This document shows positions 19,218 to 28,461 of a stretch of 64,000 nucleotides of DNA, piece by piece (position 1 is the stretch's first letter; every line of letters begins with the position of its first letter). Both the position numbers and the translations under genes were made by a program. Location: NCBI GenBank assembly GCA_028710605.1, contig JAQTTU010000002.1, positions 279,105 to 343,104 on the forward strand, in the 5' to 3' direction. Under the pieces are notes generated by a model. The model was not told where the DNA came from. It did not search any database and saw only the letters and a program-made list of their open reading frames with translations. This DNA comes from Sideroxydans sp. (lineage in GTDB: Bacteria; Pseudomonadota; Gammaproteobacteria; Burkholderiales; Gallionellaceae).

Positions 19218-19801
19218 TACGCATTAACCTGCTACCGCATCGCGAGGAAAAACGTCGCGCTCAGCAATTGCAATTTATTGTGCTTGCAGTCATCTCCCTT
19301 GTGCTCGGGGCTGTGATTGTCGGATTGATCCATGTGGCGATAAGTTCGAAGATATCCTATCAGGAACGGCGTAATCAATACTTGAAACAAGAAATTGCAG
19401 TACTGGAAAAGCAAATCGAAGAGATCAAGAAGCTACGGGAACAAACCCAATCGTTGCTTGCCAGAAAAAATGTAGTGGAAAATTTGCAGTCCACCCGCTC
19501 AGATGTGGTGCATTTGCTTGACCAGATGTTGCGTATCCTACCGGATGGAATATATTTGAAAAGCTTAAAACAATCCGGATACCAAATCAGTCTGAGTGGT
19601 TTTGCCCAATCCAATGCTCGAATTTCAACTCTGATGCGTTCGATTGAAGACTCGCCGTGGTTGGACTCGCCAACTTTGATTGAAATTCATGCAACCGGAT
19701 CAGGTGCAACTCGACTAAGTGAGTTCTCGCTAACCTTTAATCTGACCAAGACTGCAGCTCCCGCAGAGCCGACATCAGCGAAAACGGGCGGAAAGGTTTA
19801 G
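19214..19801 (+). CDS. pilN: Type IV pilus assembly protein PilN
   Basis: A 195-residue bitopic protein with the diagnostic N-terminus MIRINLLPHREEKR, which docks onto PilM. It has one membrane helix (about 20-45), a coiled coil (about 50-95) and a periplasmic ferredoxin-like domain. With PilO it forms the periplasmic alignment heterodimer. Start codon overlaps the pilM stop. Confidence 0.95.
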   Translation: MIRINLLPHREEKRRAQQLQFIVLAVISLVLGAVIVGLIHVAISSKISYQERRNQYLKQEIAVLEKQIEEIKKLREQTQSLLARKNVVENLQSTRSDVVHLLDQMLRILPDGIYLKSLKQSGYQISLSGFAQSNARISTLMRSIEDSPWLDSPTLIEIHATGSGATRLSEFSLTFNLTKTAAPAEPTSAKTGGKV

Positions 19802-19804
19802 GAC

Positions 19805-20449
19805 ATGGAAATGAATTTCCTTGAAGCGTTAAAAAACATTGACCCGAAGAAACCTGGGGGGTGGCCATGGCTGGTCAAATTGACGGCTTTCAGCGCTACT
19901 TTCTTGGTCGTAATCGTGCTTGGAGCGCTGTTCGATTGGCAAAGCCAGTGGGCGGAATATACAAACTACAAGCAAGAAGAAGAGAAGCTACGCGAAACCT
20001 TTTTGGTGAAAAAAAAGGAAGCCATCAATCTGGATATTATCAAGAAGCAATTGATAAATACTCAGCAGTCTTTTGGGGCGCTACTCAAACAATTACCCAG
20101 CAAGTCCGAGATGGATGCCCTGCTGACGGATATCAATCAGGCAGGCCTCGGACGTGGCCTACAGTTCGAACTTTTTCGCCCGGGGGCTGAAGCACCAACA
20201 GGCGTTTTCACTGAACAGCCAATCGCGATTAAGGTGAGTGGGAACTATGATGACTTGGGAAATTTTGCGAGTGATATTTCTCAACTTCCCCGAATTGTTA
20301 CTCTCAATGACATTAGCATCACTCCCTCAATTGGCGGGGCTCTGAGCATGGAGGCAACTGCAAAAACTTATCGCTACCTTGATGAAGAAGAATTGGCGGC
20401 CCAAAAGAAAGCTTCGAAAGCATCCAAACCGTCGGGGGCGAAAAAATGA
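19805..20449 (+). CDS. pilO: Type IV pilus assembly protein PilO
   Basis: A 214-residue partner of PilN. It has a short cytoplasmic segment, one membrane helix (about 25-46, TAFSATFLVVIVLGALFDW), a coiled coil and a periplasmic domain with SGNYDDLGNFASDISQLPRIV, the usual PilO core. The C-terminus is Lys/Ala-rich. Three bases follow pilN, and it overlaps pilP by four bases. Confidence 0.94.
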   Translation: MEMNFLEALKNIDPKKPGGWPWLVKLTAFSATFLVVIVLGALFDWQSQWAEYTNYKQEEEKLRETFLVKKKEAINLDIIKKQLINTQQSFGALLKQLPSKSEMDALLTDINQAGLGRGLQFELFRPGAEAPTGVFTEQPIAIKVSGNYDDLGNFASDISQLPRIVTLNDISITPSIGGALSMEATAKTYRYLDEEELAAQKKASKASKPSGAKK

Positions 20450-20961
20450 GGTTGTCATACTCAGCGCTGTTGACTGTGTTGCTGCTAGCTGGTTGCGGTG
20501 GCGAAGAGTATCAGGATCTGCGCGATTTTGTCCAAAACGCGGGTGCTGACATGCGAGGCAAAGTGGAGCCTCCCCCGGATATCAAGCCGTATGAGCCGTT
20601 CACTTACGAGAATTCCACTGCGCTGCCTGACCCATTCAAGCCGCGCAAGCAGGATGCTCGAAATTCAAATCGTGCCGGTCAAAACCAGCCGAATCTGGAT
20701 CGCCCAAGAGAAGAGCTTGAAGACTACCCGCTTGAAAGTTTGAAAATGGTCGGATATCTGCAGCAGAATAAAGTTGGACATGCGCTTATCCGATCTTCCG
20801 AAGGCAAGATTTATAGAGTTAAAGCAGGCAATTACATCGGTCAGAACTTCGGTCAGATCATTTCGATAACTGAAGCAGAAGTGAGAATAAAAGAAATGGT
20901 GCAGGACAGCGCTGGCGATTGGTCGGAGCGTGAAAGCAGTCTGCAATTGCTGAGTGATTAG
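20446..20961 (+). CDS. pilP: Type IV pilus lipoprotein PilP
   Basis: A 171-residue lipoprotein with the lipobox LLLAGC (Cys17). A Pro-rich linker contains DPFKPRK. The beta-sandwich domain starts near DYPLESLKMVGYLQ and contains HALIRSSEGKIYRVKAGNYIGQNFG, which is characteristic. PilP bridges PilNO to the PilQ secretin. Confidence 0.95.
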   Translation: MRLSYSALLTVLLLAGCGGEEYQDLRDFVQNAGADMRGKVEPPPDIKPYEPFTYENSTALPDPFKPRKQDARNSNRAGQNQPNLDRPREELEDYPLESLKMVGYLQQNKVGHALIRSSEGKIYRVKAGNYIGQNFGQIISITEAEVRIKEMVQDSAGDWSERESSLQLLSD

Positions 20962-20970
20962 GAGTAAAAC

Positions 20971-23037
20971 ATGAAACAGAATATCAAGTCCGTGCCAGTG
21001 ATTATCAAATGGATAGGAATTGCTCTTTCCGTGATTTCGCTCGGTGTCCAAGCGCAAGAAGCGGCAAGTGCATCAGATAATTTCAACAGTATTCAGTCCA
21101 TCAGCGCCAGCAGTGAGGCGGGCGGGAAGCTCGTGATAAAGATCGGTCTCAAAGTTGCGCCCAACGCCCAGCCTGCCGCATTTGCAATCAATACACCGCC
21201 GCGCATTGCGTTCGACTTTCCCAATACGGGGAACGGTCTGGGAAAGACGATGCAGGAATTTGGTGAGGGCGATTTGCGCAGTGCGAATATCGTTCAAGCC
21301 GGAAGCCGCACTCGATTGGTGCTCAATTTGTCACAAATGGCCAGTTACGATACCCAAATTGAGGGAAACAATATCTTAATTTCATTACAGCCCAAAGGTG
21401 TTGGCGGTGGTGGGCAACCAGTCGCTACCACGCATTTTGCAGATGTATCTGCCAGTTCCCAAAAGCATAGTCTACGGGATATAGATTTCCATAGGGGGAA
21501 AAATGGAGAAGGGCGCATACAAATTGACTTGTCAGATGCCGACATCGGCATTGACATCAAGCAACAGGGCAAAGCGCTAATCGCAGAATTTAAAAATTCA
21601 AGTTTGCCGCGTAATCTTCAGAGGAAGCTGGATGTATCCGACTTTGCGACTCCTGTGCAAATGGTGGATGCCTTTGTTCAAGGTGGGAATGTAAAGCTAT
21701 CTATAGAGCCAAAGGGAATGTGGGAATATTCGGCATATCAGGCTGATAACAAATTCATCATAGAAGTGAAGTCGGTAACTGAAGATCCGAACAAACTGGT
21801 GAAAGGGAGCGTTCCCGGATATTCCGGCGAAAAACTGACCTTGAATTTCCAAAATATCTCAACCCGCGAAGCTTTGAGCGTGATTGCCGACTTTACCGGG
21901 TTGAATATGGTAATCAGTGACACAGTGCTGGGCAGCCTGACTTTGAGACTGAAAGATGTGCCGTGGGATCAAGCTTTTGACATTATCTTGCAAAGCCGTG
22001 GCTTGGATATGCGAAAAAACGGGAATGTAATTCAGGTTGCTCCTCGGGAAGAAATTGCGGCAAAAGAAAAAATAGACTATTCGTCGAAACAGGATATTGC
22101 TGAGCTGGAGCCGTTGAATACAGAGAGTTATGCACTGTCCTATGCAAAAGCAGCAGATGTTGCTGCTTTGATATCGGATGAGAAACAGAGAATATTATCG
22201 AAGCGCGGAAGTGCTAACTATAATTTGCGAACCAATATGTTGTTCGTGAAGGATATTTCTGCAAGCTTGGAAGAAGTGAGGAAGCTAATCAAGCTGGTCG
22301 ATGTTCCGGTTCGCCAAGTGTTGATAGAGGCGCGCTTTGTCGAAGCAGGTGAAACTTTTAACCATACGCTGGGAGCAAGACTGGGATATTCAGGACCCGA
22401 ATCGCAAGCAGTTGCAGGCGGCGGTTTTCCTTTGGCAGGCGGCGCGAGAGGGGCGATCTCTACTAACTTCACCGCGCTCACTGCGACTAAAATAACTTGG
22501 ACATTATTCAACGCGGCGGCTACCAAAGCTCTGACCTTGGAATTGAATGCTTCAGCGATTGACGGAACGACAAAGAATATTGCGAGTCCAAGAGTGGTTA
22601 CTGGGGATAATATGGCGGCCACTATTGAATCTGGTGTGGAAATACCTTATCTCCAGCAAAGTAGTAGCGGCGCAGCCAATGTGGCCTTCAAGAAGGCGGT
22701 ACTGGGCTTAACCGTTACACCGCAGATTACGCCGGATGACAACGTCAATATGAAGGTTATGGTAAGTCAAGATACTGTAGGTGTAATTTATGCTGGAGTG
22801 CCGAGTATCAATACGAAAAAAGTCGATACTCAGGTGTTGGTGGAAAATGGTGGGACGGTGGTAGTGGGTGGTGTATATACTCAGGACGCGACTGATTCGA
22901 CAACAGCAATGCCCGGACTGGCTGATATTCCAGTGTTGGGTTGGCTATTCAAGGAAAATACACTGACTAAGAGCAAAAAGGAATTACTGGTTTTCATTAC
23001 TCCCAAAATCCTGAAGGATACTGTGGGTGGAAATTGA
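20971..23037 (+). CDS. pilQ: Type IV pilus secretin PilQ
   Basis: A 688-residue outer-membrane secretin through which the pilus exits. It has a signal peptide (cleavage near VQA), two AMIN domains (about 35-130 and 155-250) that bind peptidoglycan, an STN/N0 domain (about 290-350, ISTREALSVIADFTG...), N1, then the secretin core with VEIPYLQQ and VPVLGWLFKENTLTKSKKELLVFITPKIL at the end. It ends the pilMNOPQ run and is followed by a strong terminator. Confidence 0.96.
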   Translation: MKQNIKSVPVIIKWIGIALSVISLGVQAQEAASASDNFNSIQSISASSEAGGKLVIKIGLKVAPNAQPAAFAINTPPRIAFDFPNTGNGLGKTMQEFGEGDLRSANIVQAGSRTRLVLNLSQMASYDTQIEGNNILISLQPKGVGGGGQPVATTHFADVSASSQKHSLRDIDFHRGKNGEGRIQIDLSDADIGIDIKQQGKALIAEFKNSSLPRNLQRKLDVSDFATPVQMVDAFVQGGNVKLSIEPKGMWEYSAYQADNKFIIEVKSVTEDPNKLVKGSVPGYSGEKLTLNFQNISTREALSVIADFTGLNMVISDTVLGSLTLRLKDVPWDQAFDIILQSRGLDMRKNGNVIQVAPREEIAAKEKIDYSSKQDIAELEPLNTESYALSYAKAADVAALISDEKQRILSKRGSANYNLRTNMLFVKDISASLEEVRKLIKLVDVPVRQVLIEARFVEAGETFNHTLGARLGYSGPESQAVAGGGFPLAGGARGAISTNFTALTATKITWTLFNAAATKALTLELNASAIDGTTKNIASPRVVTGDNMAATIESGVEIPYLQQSSSGAANVAFKKAVLGLTVTPQITPDDNVNMKVMVSQDTVGVIYAGVPSINTKKVDTQVLVENGGTVVVGGVYTQDATDSTTAMPGLADIPVLGWLFKENTLTKSKKELLVFITPKILKDTVGGN

Positions 23038-23062
23038 TTTAATGTAAGCCAGATTGATTGAG

Positions 23063-23090
23063 AAGCCCGGCAAATGCCGGGCTTTTGTTT
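23063..23090 (+). terminator. Rho-independent terminator after pilQ
   Basis: AAGCCCGGCA (23063-23072) pairs with TGCCGGGCTT (23075-23084), followed by TTGTTT. It is 26 bases after the pilQ stop. Confidence 0.85.
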
Positions 23091-23119
23091 TGGCGAGCCT
23101 GTACTGATTCCGCTACAAT
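23090..23119 (+). promoter_or_regulatory. Possible promoter of aroKB
   Basis: A -10-like TACAAT at 23114-23119 lies 18 bases after TTGGCG (23090-23095). It ends only 7 bases before ATG 23127, so a transcript from it would be nearly leaderless. Because the pilQ terminator precedes it, some promoter is needed here. Confidence 0.35.
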
Positions 23120-23126
23120 TCCCGCC

Positions 23127-24779
23127 ATGAATGAAACAATCTCCAGCAAATGCAAACACAGCAATATTATCCTGATAGGGATGATGGGCGCGGGCAAGAC
23201 CACGGTGGGCAAGCTGCTAGCAAAGCAGTTGGGCAAGACCTTTGTCGATAGTGACGAAGAGATCCAGCGACGCACGGGAGTGACCATCCCGCACATTTTC
23301 GATGTTGAAGGAGAGTTAGGCTTTAGGCAAAGGGAAAGTGCGGTGCTGGAAGACCTGATAAAACGTCGCGATATTGTTCTAGCAACTGGGGGGGGGGCGG
23401 TAACAAGCCCCTCGAATCGCCAAGTACTCAAACAGGGCGGGGTGGTCATCTACCTGAAGAGCAATGTGCATGATCTTTGGCAACGTACCCGGCATGATAC
23501 CAACCGCCCGTTATTACAGACTGACGATCCGCGCGCGAAATTGCAGGAATTGTTTGAGCAACGGAATCCGCTCTATTCAGAAATCGCTGATATCGTGATG
23601 CATACTGGCAAGCAGAGTGTGCATGTATTATTGCAGCACCTCCAACAAAAATTGAATGAATTTCAAAATCCTTTTCGAACTGGAGCTTCCGGTATTATGC
23701 AGAACTTGATAGTCGGTCTGGCTGAGCGCAGCTATTCCATTCACATCGGTAGCGGTTTGTTGGATAAGCCCGAACTATTGCTGCCGCACCTGCCGCATAA
23801 GCGCACAGTCATCGTGAGCAACACCACAGTTGCCCCGCTATATCTTGATCGTTTGAGCGCAGGGCTAGCTCGGCTTGGTATTCAAGTGCAAAGCATCGTT
23901 TTGCCGGATGGCGAACAGTATAAAAACGGCGAGTCACTGAACACGATTTACGATGCGCTATTGAAATCCCGCAGCGAGCGCAGCACACCTCTCATCGCAC
24001 TTGGCGGCGGAGTCATAGGCGACATCACTGGCTATGCAGCCGCCACGTATTTGCGCGGGGTGCCGTTTATTCAAATTCCCACAACCTTGCTGTCGCAAGT
24101 GGATTCCTCAGTTGGAGGCAAGACTGGCATCAATCATCCTCTTGGCAAAAACATGATTGGGGCGTTTTATCAGCCTTTGGTTGTGTTGGCAGACACTTCG
24201 GTATTGAACACTTTGCCTGATAAAGAGTTGCGCGCAGGGTTGTCCGAGGTAATCAAATACGGTTTGATCCGCGACTTGCCATTTCTTGAATGGCTGGAAG
24301 CCAATATGGACAAGCTGTTGGCGCGAAATACCGCTGCTCTGCAATACGCCATTGCCCGCAGTTGCGAGAACAAGTCAGAAGTAGTCGGGAATGATGAACG
24401 CGAAAGTGGCGAACGTGCATTGTTAAATTTGGGGCACACATTTGGGCATGCTATTGAAAACGGCATGGGGTATGGCGTATGGCTTCACGGCGAGGCAGTT
24501 GCGGCGGGCAGCGTCATGGCCGCCGACCTTTCAAAACGTCTCGGGTGGTTGAGTGCAGAGGACGTGGTGCGTGTGCGTAAACTATTTGAACGTTCCGGGC
24601 TGCCTGTCGTGGCACCCTCTATGGGTATTGAGAAATATATGCAATTAATGGGTCTGGACAAGAAAGTCGAAGACGGCAAGATACGCCTTGTGCTGCTGAA
24701 ATCGCTTGGGAAAGCAGTGATGACAAGTGAAGTGCCGCCAGAGCTTCTGGGGCAGACGCTGGAGGCATGCAGTGCCTGA
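23127..24779 (+). CDS. aroKB: Fused shikimate kinase / 3-dehydroquinate synthase
   Basis: One continuous 550-residue frame carries two shikimate-pathway enzymes. Residues ~1-180 are AroK: P-loop [13 protein letters not shown] (14-26), the DSDEEI shikimate site, GFRQRE and the ATGGGAV loop (about 86-92). Residues ~191-550 are Aro[29 protein letters not shown], and the metal-binding [24 protein letters not shown] and HGEAVAAG. No stop separates them; Met191 (ATG 23697) could still serve as an internal AroB start. The AroK glycine loop is encoded across a run of ten G residues (about 23388-23397), a slippage-prone site. AroKB fusions are known in some Betaproteobacteria; here the fusion could also hide a polymorphic or mis-read stop region. 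Confidence 0.92.
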   Translation: MNETISSKCKHSNIILIGMMGAGKTTVGKLLAKQLGKTFVDSDEEIQRRTGVTIPHIFDVEGELGFRQRESAVLEDLIKRRDIVLATGGGAVTSPSNRQVLKQGGVVIYLKSNVHDLWQRTRHDTNRPLLQTDDPRAKLQELFEQRNPLYSEIADIVMHTGKQSVHVLLQHLQQKLNEFQNPFRTGASGIMQNLIVGLAERSYSIHIGSGLLDKPELLLPHLPHKRTVIVSNTTVAPLYLDRLSAGLARLGIQVQSIVLPDGEQYKNGESLNTIYDALLKSRSERSTPLIALGGGVIGDITGYAAATYLRGVPFIQIPTTLLSQVDSSVGGKTGINHPLGKNMIGAFYQPLVVLADTSVLNTLPDKELRAGLSEVIKYGLIRDLPFLEWLEANMDKLLARNTAALQYAIARSCENKSEVVGNDERESGERALLNLGHTFGHAIENGMGYGVWLHGEAVAAGSVMAADLSKRLGWLSAEDVVRVRKLFERSGLPVVAPSMGIEKYMQLMGLDKKVEDGKIRLVLLKSLGKAVMTSEVPPELLGQTLEACSA

Positions 24780-25896
24780 AATTCAGCTTGCTCCCTATGC
24801 AGTCAGCATTAGCAAGCACGGCAGAAAATTTGCCGAACCCGTGCCGCCAGGGCGCAGCGAATTCCAGCGCGACAGAGACCGCATCATTCATTCTAGCGCG
24901 TTCCGTCGTCTCGAATACAAAACGCAAGTATTTGTTAATCACGAAGGCGATCTCTTTCGCACTCGACTCACTCATAGCATAGAGGTGGCGCAAATTGGCC
25001 GTTCCATCGCGCGGCGGCTGGCGCTAAACGAAGATTTAGTCGAGGCCATAGCGTTAGCGCATGATCTCGGCCACACACCGTTCGGCCACGCAGGGCAGGA
25101 AGAATTGAACGCCTGCATGAAGGAACACGGCGGCTTCGAGCACAATTTGCAATCATTGCGCGTGGTCGATGTGCTGGAAGAACGCTATGCAGCATTCGAC
25201 GGGCTGAATCTTTGTTTTGAAACGCGCGAAGGTATTCTCAAGCACTGTTCCTTGGAACATGCGGCAATACTTGGAGAGGTGGGCGCACGCTTTCTCAACG
25301 ATAGGCGGCCTTCACTGGAAGCGCAAATCTCCAACCTAGCTGATGAGATCGCCTACAACAACCACGATGTCGATGACGGACTGCGTTCCGGTTTGATAAC
25401 ACTTGAACAGCTTGCCTCGGTACGACTATTCGCTCGTCATCTGAATGAAGTTCGCACGGAATATTCCAAACTGGCGGAGCGCCGCCTGATCCATGAAACC
25501 GTGCGAAGAATGATTAACACCCTGATCACCGACCTGATCGCGCAGACTGAGTGCAACATACAAACCTACGCGCCACAAAATGTGGAGGATGTGCGAACTT
25601 CACCGCCGCTGGTGGCATTCAGCGCGGAGATGAGAGAACTCAACCGCGAACTCAAATTGTTTTTGCGCACGCATCTATACCGCCACTACCGGGTGATGCG
25701 CATGAGCACCAAAGCGCGCAGTATTATCAGCGAGCTATTCCAGGTATTCATGAGCGACACACGCTTGCTGCCGCCGCCATTCGTAGCGCAAGAAACTGCT
25801 GGGCAAGCGCGCCATGTTGCCGACTACATCGCGGGCATGACAGACCGCTACGCGATCAGGGAATATCGAAGGCTGTTCGCGGTGGAAGAAAATTGA
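24772..25896 (+). CDS. dgt: Deoxyguanosinetriphosphate triphosphohydrolase-like protein
   Basis: A 374-residue HD-domain dNTPase that cleaves dNTPs to nucleoside plus triphosphate. The start chosen is GTG 24772, with GGAGG six bases upstream and an 8-base overlap with aroKB. Motifs: [27 protein letters not shown], the HD motif in [22 protein letters not shown], and [20 protein letters not shown]. This is the shorter Dgt-like class common beside aroB. Confidence 0.92.
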   Translation: MPEIQLAPYAVSISKHGRKFAEPVPPGRSEFQRDRDRIIHSSAFRRLEYKTQVFVNHEGDLFRTRLTHSIEVAQIGRSIARRLALNEDLVEAIALAHDLGHTPFGHAGQEELNACMKEHGGFEHNLQSLRVVDVLEERYAAFDGLNLCFETREGILKHCSLEHAAILGEVGARFLNDRRPSLEAQISNLADEIAYNNHDVDDGLRSGLITLEQLASVRLFARHLNEVRTEYSKLAERRLIHETVRRMINTLITDLIAQTECNIQTYAPQNVEDVRTSPPLVAFSAEMRELNRELKLFLRTHLYRHYRVMRMSTKARSIISELFQVFMSDTRLLPPPFVAQETAGQARHVADYIAGMTDRYAIREYRRLFAVEEN

Positions 25897-25949
25897 TTTA
25901 CGACTGCCAAGTGGCAATAAAAATACTGAGTGAATCGAAGAAAAAATTA

Positions 25950-25975
25950 GAGGGCAACCATGTTGCCCTCTTCGT
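25950..25975. terminator. Bidirectional terminator between dgt and the Big-1 lipoprotein gene
   Basis: GAGGGCAAC (25950-25958) pairs with GTTGCCCTC (25962-25970) around a 3-base loop. There are T-rich bases to the right and an A-rich run to the left, so it fits termination of both convergent genes. Confidence 0.8.
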
Positions 25976-26034
25976 TTCAACTGCTGCAAAATTTAATGAG
26001 CAACCGTCGGTATTTTTGTGCATCTAATCCCGGA

Positions 26035-28230
26035 TTAGTTTACTAAATTCGCAATAAAATGAGTAGTCGAGACACCCTTTGGTGTAGTGGTGGTTACCGT
26101 CAGCGTTCCGTTGCGAGTGGTGTCTTTGCATGCACCTGTAGCATCAATCGTTCCATCGCCCTGAACCCCGACAGCGTAGTTAAAGGCAGGTATCGATGCA
26201 ATCGGGGTATTGGCATTTTCGACAGGGTAACCACTGGTACCTCCTGTCCAAGAAATTACCCCGTTTTTGTTTGCCGAGAATACCACTTTGGTTCCAGCGG
26301 GCAGCAAGTTGCCGTTCACATCGACAAGCCGAACATTAATAGTTTGAGCTGTACCGCAGCCATAGACACCCCCGAGCGGGTCTAGATTGAGCGTGCCGCC
26401 CGCGTAAGTCGGCAATGTAGCCACATCGGTAGTGATATATGAGGTTGATCCCGAAAGCACAATTACGATACTTTTGCGAACGTGAATGGTCTTGGTTGCA
26501 CTACAAGTGCCAGCCGAACTGGTCGCAATGTTGTCGCACAGCACACCGTTGTAATAGCCATCCCCGGCAGAAGTCGCACCCACAAAGTTATACGGCGCAA
26601 CTCCAGAAGTCGTGCCGCTATAAACTCCATCTTGATTGAAATCCAGATATGGCTCGGTGGCAGCGTTATATACGCCATTTTCGTTGTAATCGACATAGGC
26701 TTCGCCAATATCAGTGGAAGAGCCATTGACAATTAGTTCATTCGGAGTTTTATCGGCCACGCCATTGCCATTAAGATCGACAAAGCTTTCCTCACCCACC
26801 GCATAAGCCAATACAGTCAAACGGCCATCAGGGACGCGGTTATCCATGCTTTCAAATACAACGCTACAATTTCCCGCCGTTGTTACACAGCTCCCACCAA
26901 CTCTGCCGCCAGTTTCCGTCGAAATGAAGTTAACTGCGGTGCCATCGGGAACCGGATTGCCGAAGTGATCTGCCAACCATGCCGTTAGAGTAGTCCCAGT
27001 TCCGATGTAATCCCATCCCTCGATGTTCAAGATTGCAGCTGAAAGCGAAAAATTACTTTGGGAAGGTATGCCCATGAAAATCGTGAGTTCGCTGGACTGT
27101 GTGGATAAAATGGTACCAGTGCCGCTACAGACCAAGGGGGAGGTCGTGGTAATAGTGGTGGTGCAGGTTCTTGCAGTGACTCGTACTGGCGTGCTCATCG
27201 TGCCGGCATTGACGTTTATATAAACCAAACCGTTAGTATCCGATGTGCCGGTGGCGGTGGCCGGGGTGAGTGTGATGCCGCCCTGCGTCGTGCTTAGACC
27301 AAACACGACATCTTTTCCGCTGACCGGATTGCCGCCGCTATCGACCACTTTGAACGCAACTTGGGACGATGTAACACCACCCATGCCCGAGAGTCCGATG
27401 GTTGTAGGTGTGGCGGAATAGTATTGGAGTGAGCCCGCAGTTGGTGCCGTGACGAAAATGGTGGCTGTTACAGGGGTTGTCAACGAGCTGACCGAGGCTG
27501 TGATAGTGTCGCTGCCCGCACATCCGTTATCCCGGTAAGAAGCTGTTGCTACACCGCTAACCGTAGTCTTGCTTGCATCCAGTACGGCTTTGCCGCTTGC
27601 GGCGCAACTGGAAGTAAACGAGACAACCTGCGGTGAAGTGACGGGGACCCCCCCACTGCTGACAGTTACAGAAACGCTGGTTGTGCCAAAAGCAGAAAGA
27701 GGCGCACCTGCAGTGCTGCCTGCCCCCAGCGTTATTGCTGACATAGTAAGTGTGGATGCTCCGATTGAATATCCGATTGATCCTGTAACGGCAACGGAAC
27801 TAACTTGCGCAGTCGCTGTAATTGTTGTAGCCCCGGAAGAAGAAATGGTGGCAGGGGTCAAGGTGACGGAGGCGATTCCTGAGGCATTGGTAAGTGCGGA
27901 ACCTCCAACGGGAGACATGGTTGTTAAAACTGGATCCGTTACAAAAGTGACTACAGTGTTGGGTACAGCAGTGCCGGTTGCGTCCAAAAGTGTCGCATTA
28001 ACCGTGCCCGGACTGCCGGTCGAAATAGATGTGGTGGTAGTGCCGACGGAGTTGACGAGGACAAGCGTGAGAGAGGAGGCCGCTGGCGCTGTGGTTGTGC
28101 CTGTTCCTGTTCCTGTTCCCGTACCTGTAGTGCCACCAGTAACTGAGCCAGCCCCGCAGCCTGAAAGGAACGCAGCAGTCGCCACAGCCAAAGTCATCAA
28201 AGCAGTTCGTTTCAAAAATGTGGTTTGCAA
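26035..28230 (-). CDS. Ig-like (Big-1) repeat surface lipoprotein
   Basis: The best start is TTG 28230: a GAGGGGG ribosome site lies five bases upstream, and it yields a lipoprotein signal peptide ending FLSGC. That gives ~731 residues. A (GT)-rich linker follows (GTGTGTGTGTT, from repeated hexamers). Several Ig-like modules follow, with invasin/Big-1 style segments such as VTFVTDPVLTTMSPVGGSALTNASGIASVTLTP and VVFGLSTTQGGITLTPATATGTSDTNGLVYINVNAG. Around residues 480-560 three Asp/Asn-rich loops occur (VDLNGNGVADKT, VDYNENGVYN, LDFNQDGVYS) that look like calcium-binding EF-hand or dockerin-like loops. It is probably an outer-membrane-tethered surface protein; ligand unknown. Confidence 0.82.
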   Translation of the reverse strand: MQTTFLKRTALMTLAVATAAFLSGCGAGSVTGGTTGTGTGTGTGTTTAPAASSLTLVLVNSVGTTTTSISTGSPGTVNATLLDATGTAVPNTVVTFVTDPVLTTMSPVGGSALTNASGIASVTLTPATISSSGATTITATAQVSSVAVTGSIGYSIGASTLTMSAITLGAGSTAGAPLSAFGTTSVSVTVSSGGVPVTSPQVVSFTSSCAASGKAVLDASKTTVSGVATASYRDNGCAGSDTITASVSSLTTPVTATIFVTAPTAGSLQYYSATPTTIGLSGMGGVTSSQVAFKVVDSGGNPVSGKDVVFGLSTTQGGITLTPATATGTSDTNGLVYINVNAGTMSTPVRVTARTCTTTITTTSPLVCSGTGTILSTQSSELTIFMGIPSQSNFSLSAAILNIEGWDYIGTGTTLTAWLADHFGNPVPDGTAVNFISTETGGRVGGSCVTTAGNCSVVFESMDNRVPDGRLTVLAYAVGEESFVDLNGNGVADKTPNELIVNGSSTDIGEAYVDYNENGVYNAATEPYLDFNQDGVYSGTTSGVAPYNFVGATSAGDGYYNGVLCDNIATSSAGTCSATKTIHVRKSIVIVLSGSTSYITTDVATLPTYAGGTLNLDPLGGVYGCGTAQTINVRLVDVNGNLLPAGTKVVFSANKNGVISWTGGTSGYPVENANTPIASIPAFNYAVGVQGDGTIDATGACKDTTRNGTLTVTTTTPKGVSTTHFIANLVN

Positions 28231-28461
28231 GGCAGCCCCCTCATCCAAAAATCCAATCCGCACAATTGCGAATCTATATGAACGACATTCTATAACCCTT
28301 GGTTTTAAAAGCGCAACCATAATTTGGGGGCGCGTAAAGGCTGAATGCAACAGGCTGGTGATATTTTCATTTCGCCGGTTGCCCGAAATGATTGGAAAAG
28401 GTAACATCGCCGCCCTTTCGCTTTTATATATGGAAGGCGGCTAAAGCCGCCATATTGTCGG

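Noticed and set aside
27569-28444. 291-codon plus-strand frame over the Big-1 lipoprotein gene
   Set aside because: Low-complexity Val/Pro/Ala product with no ribosome site; the minus frame has a lipobox and Ig-like repeats.
28434-28449. GGCGGCTAAAGCCGCC palindrome before gltB as a terminator or operator
   Set aside because: A short palindrome with no T-run and no recognised regulator site; too little to call.
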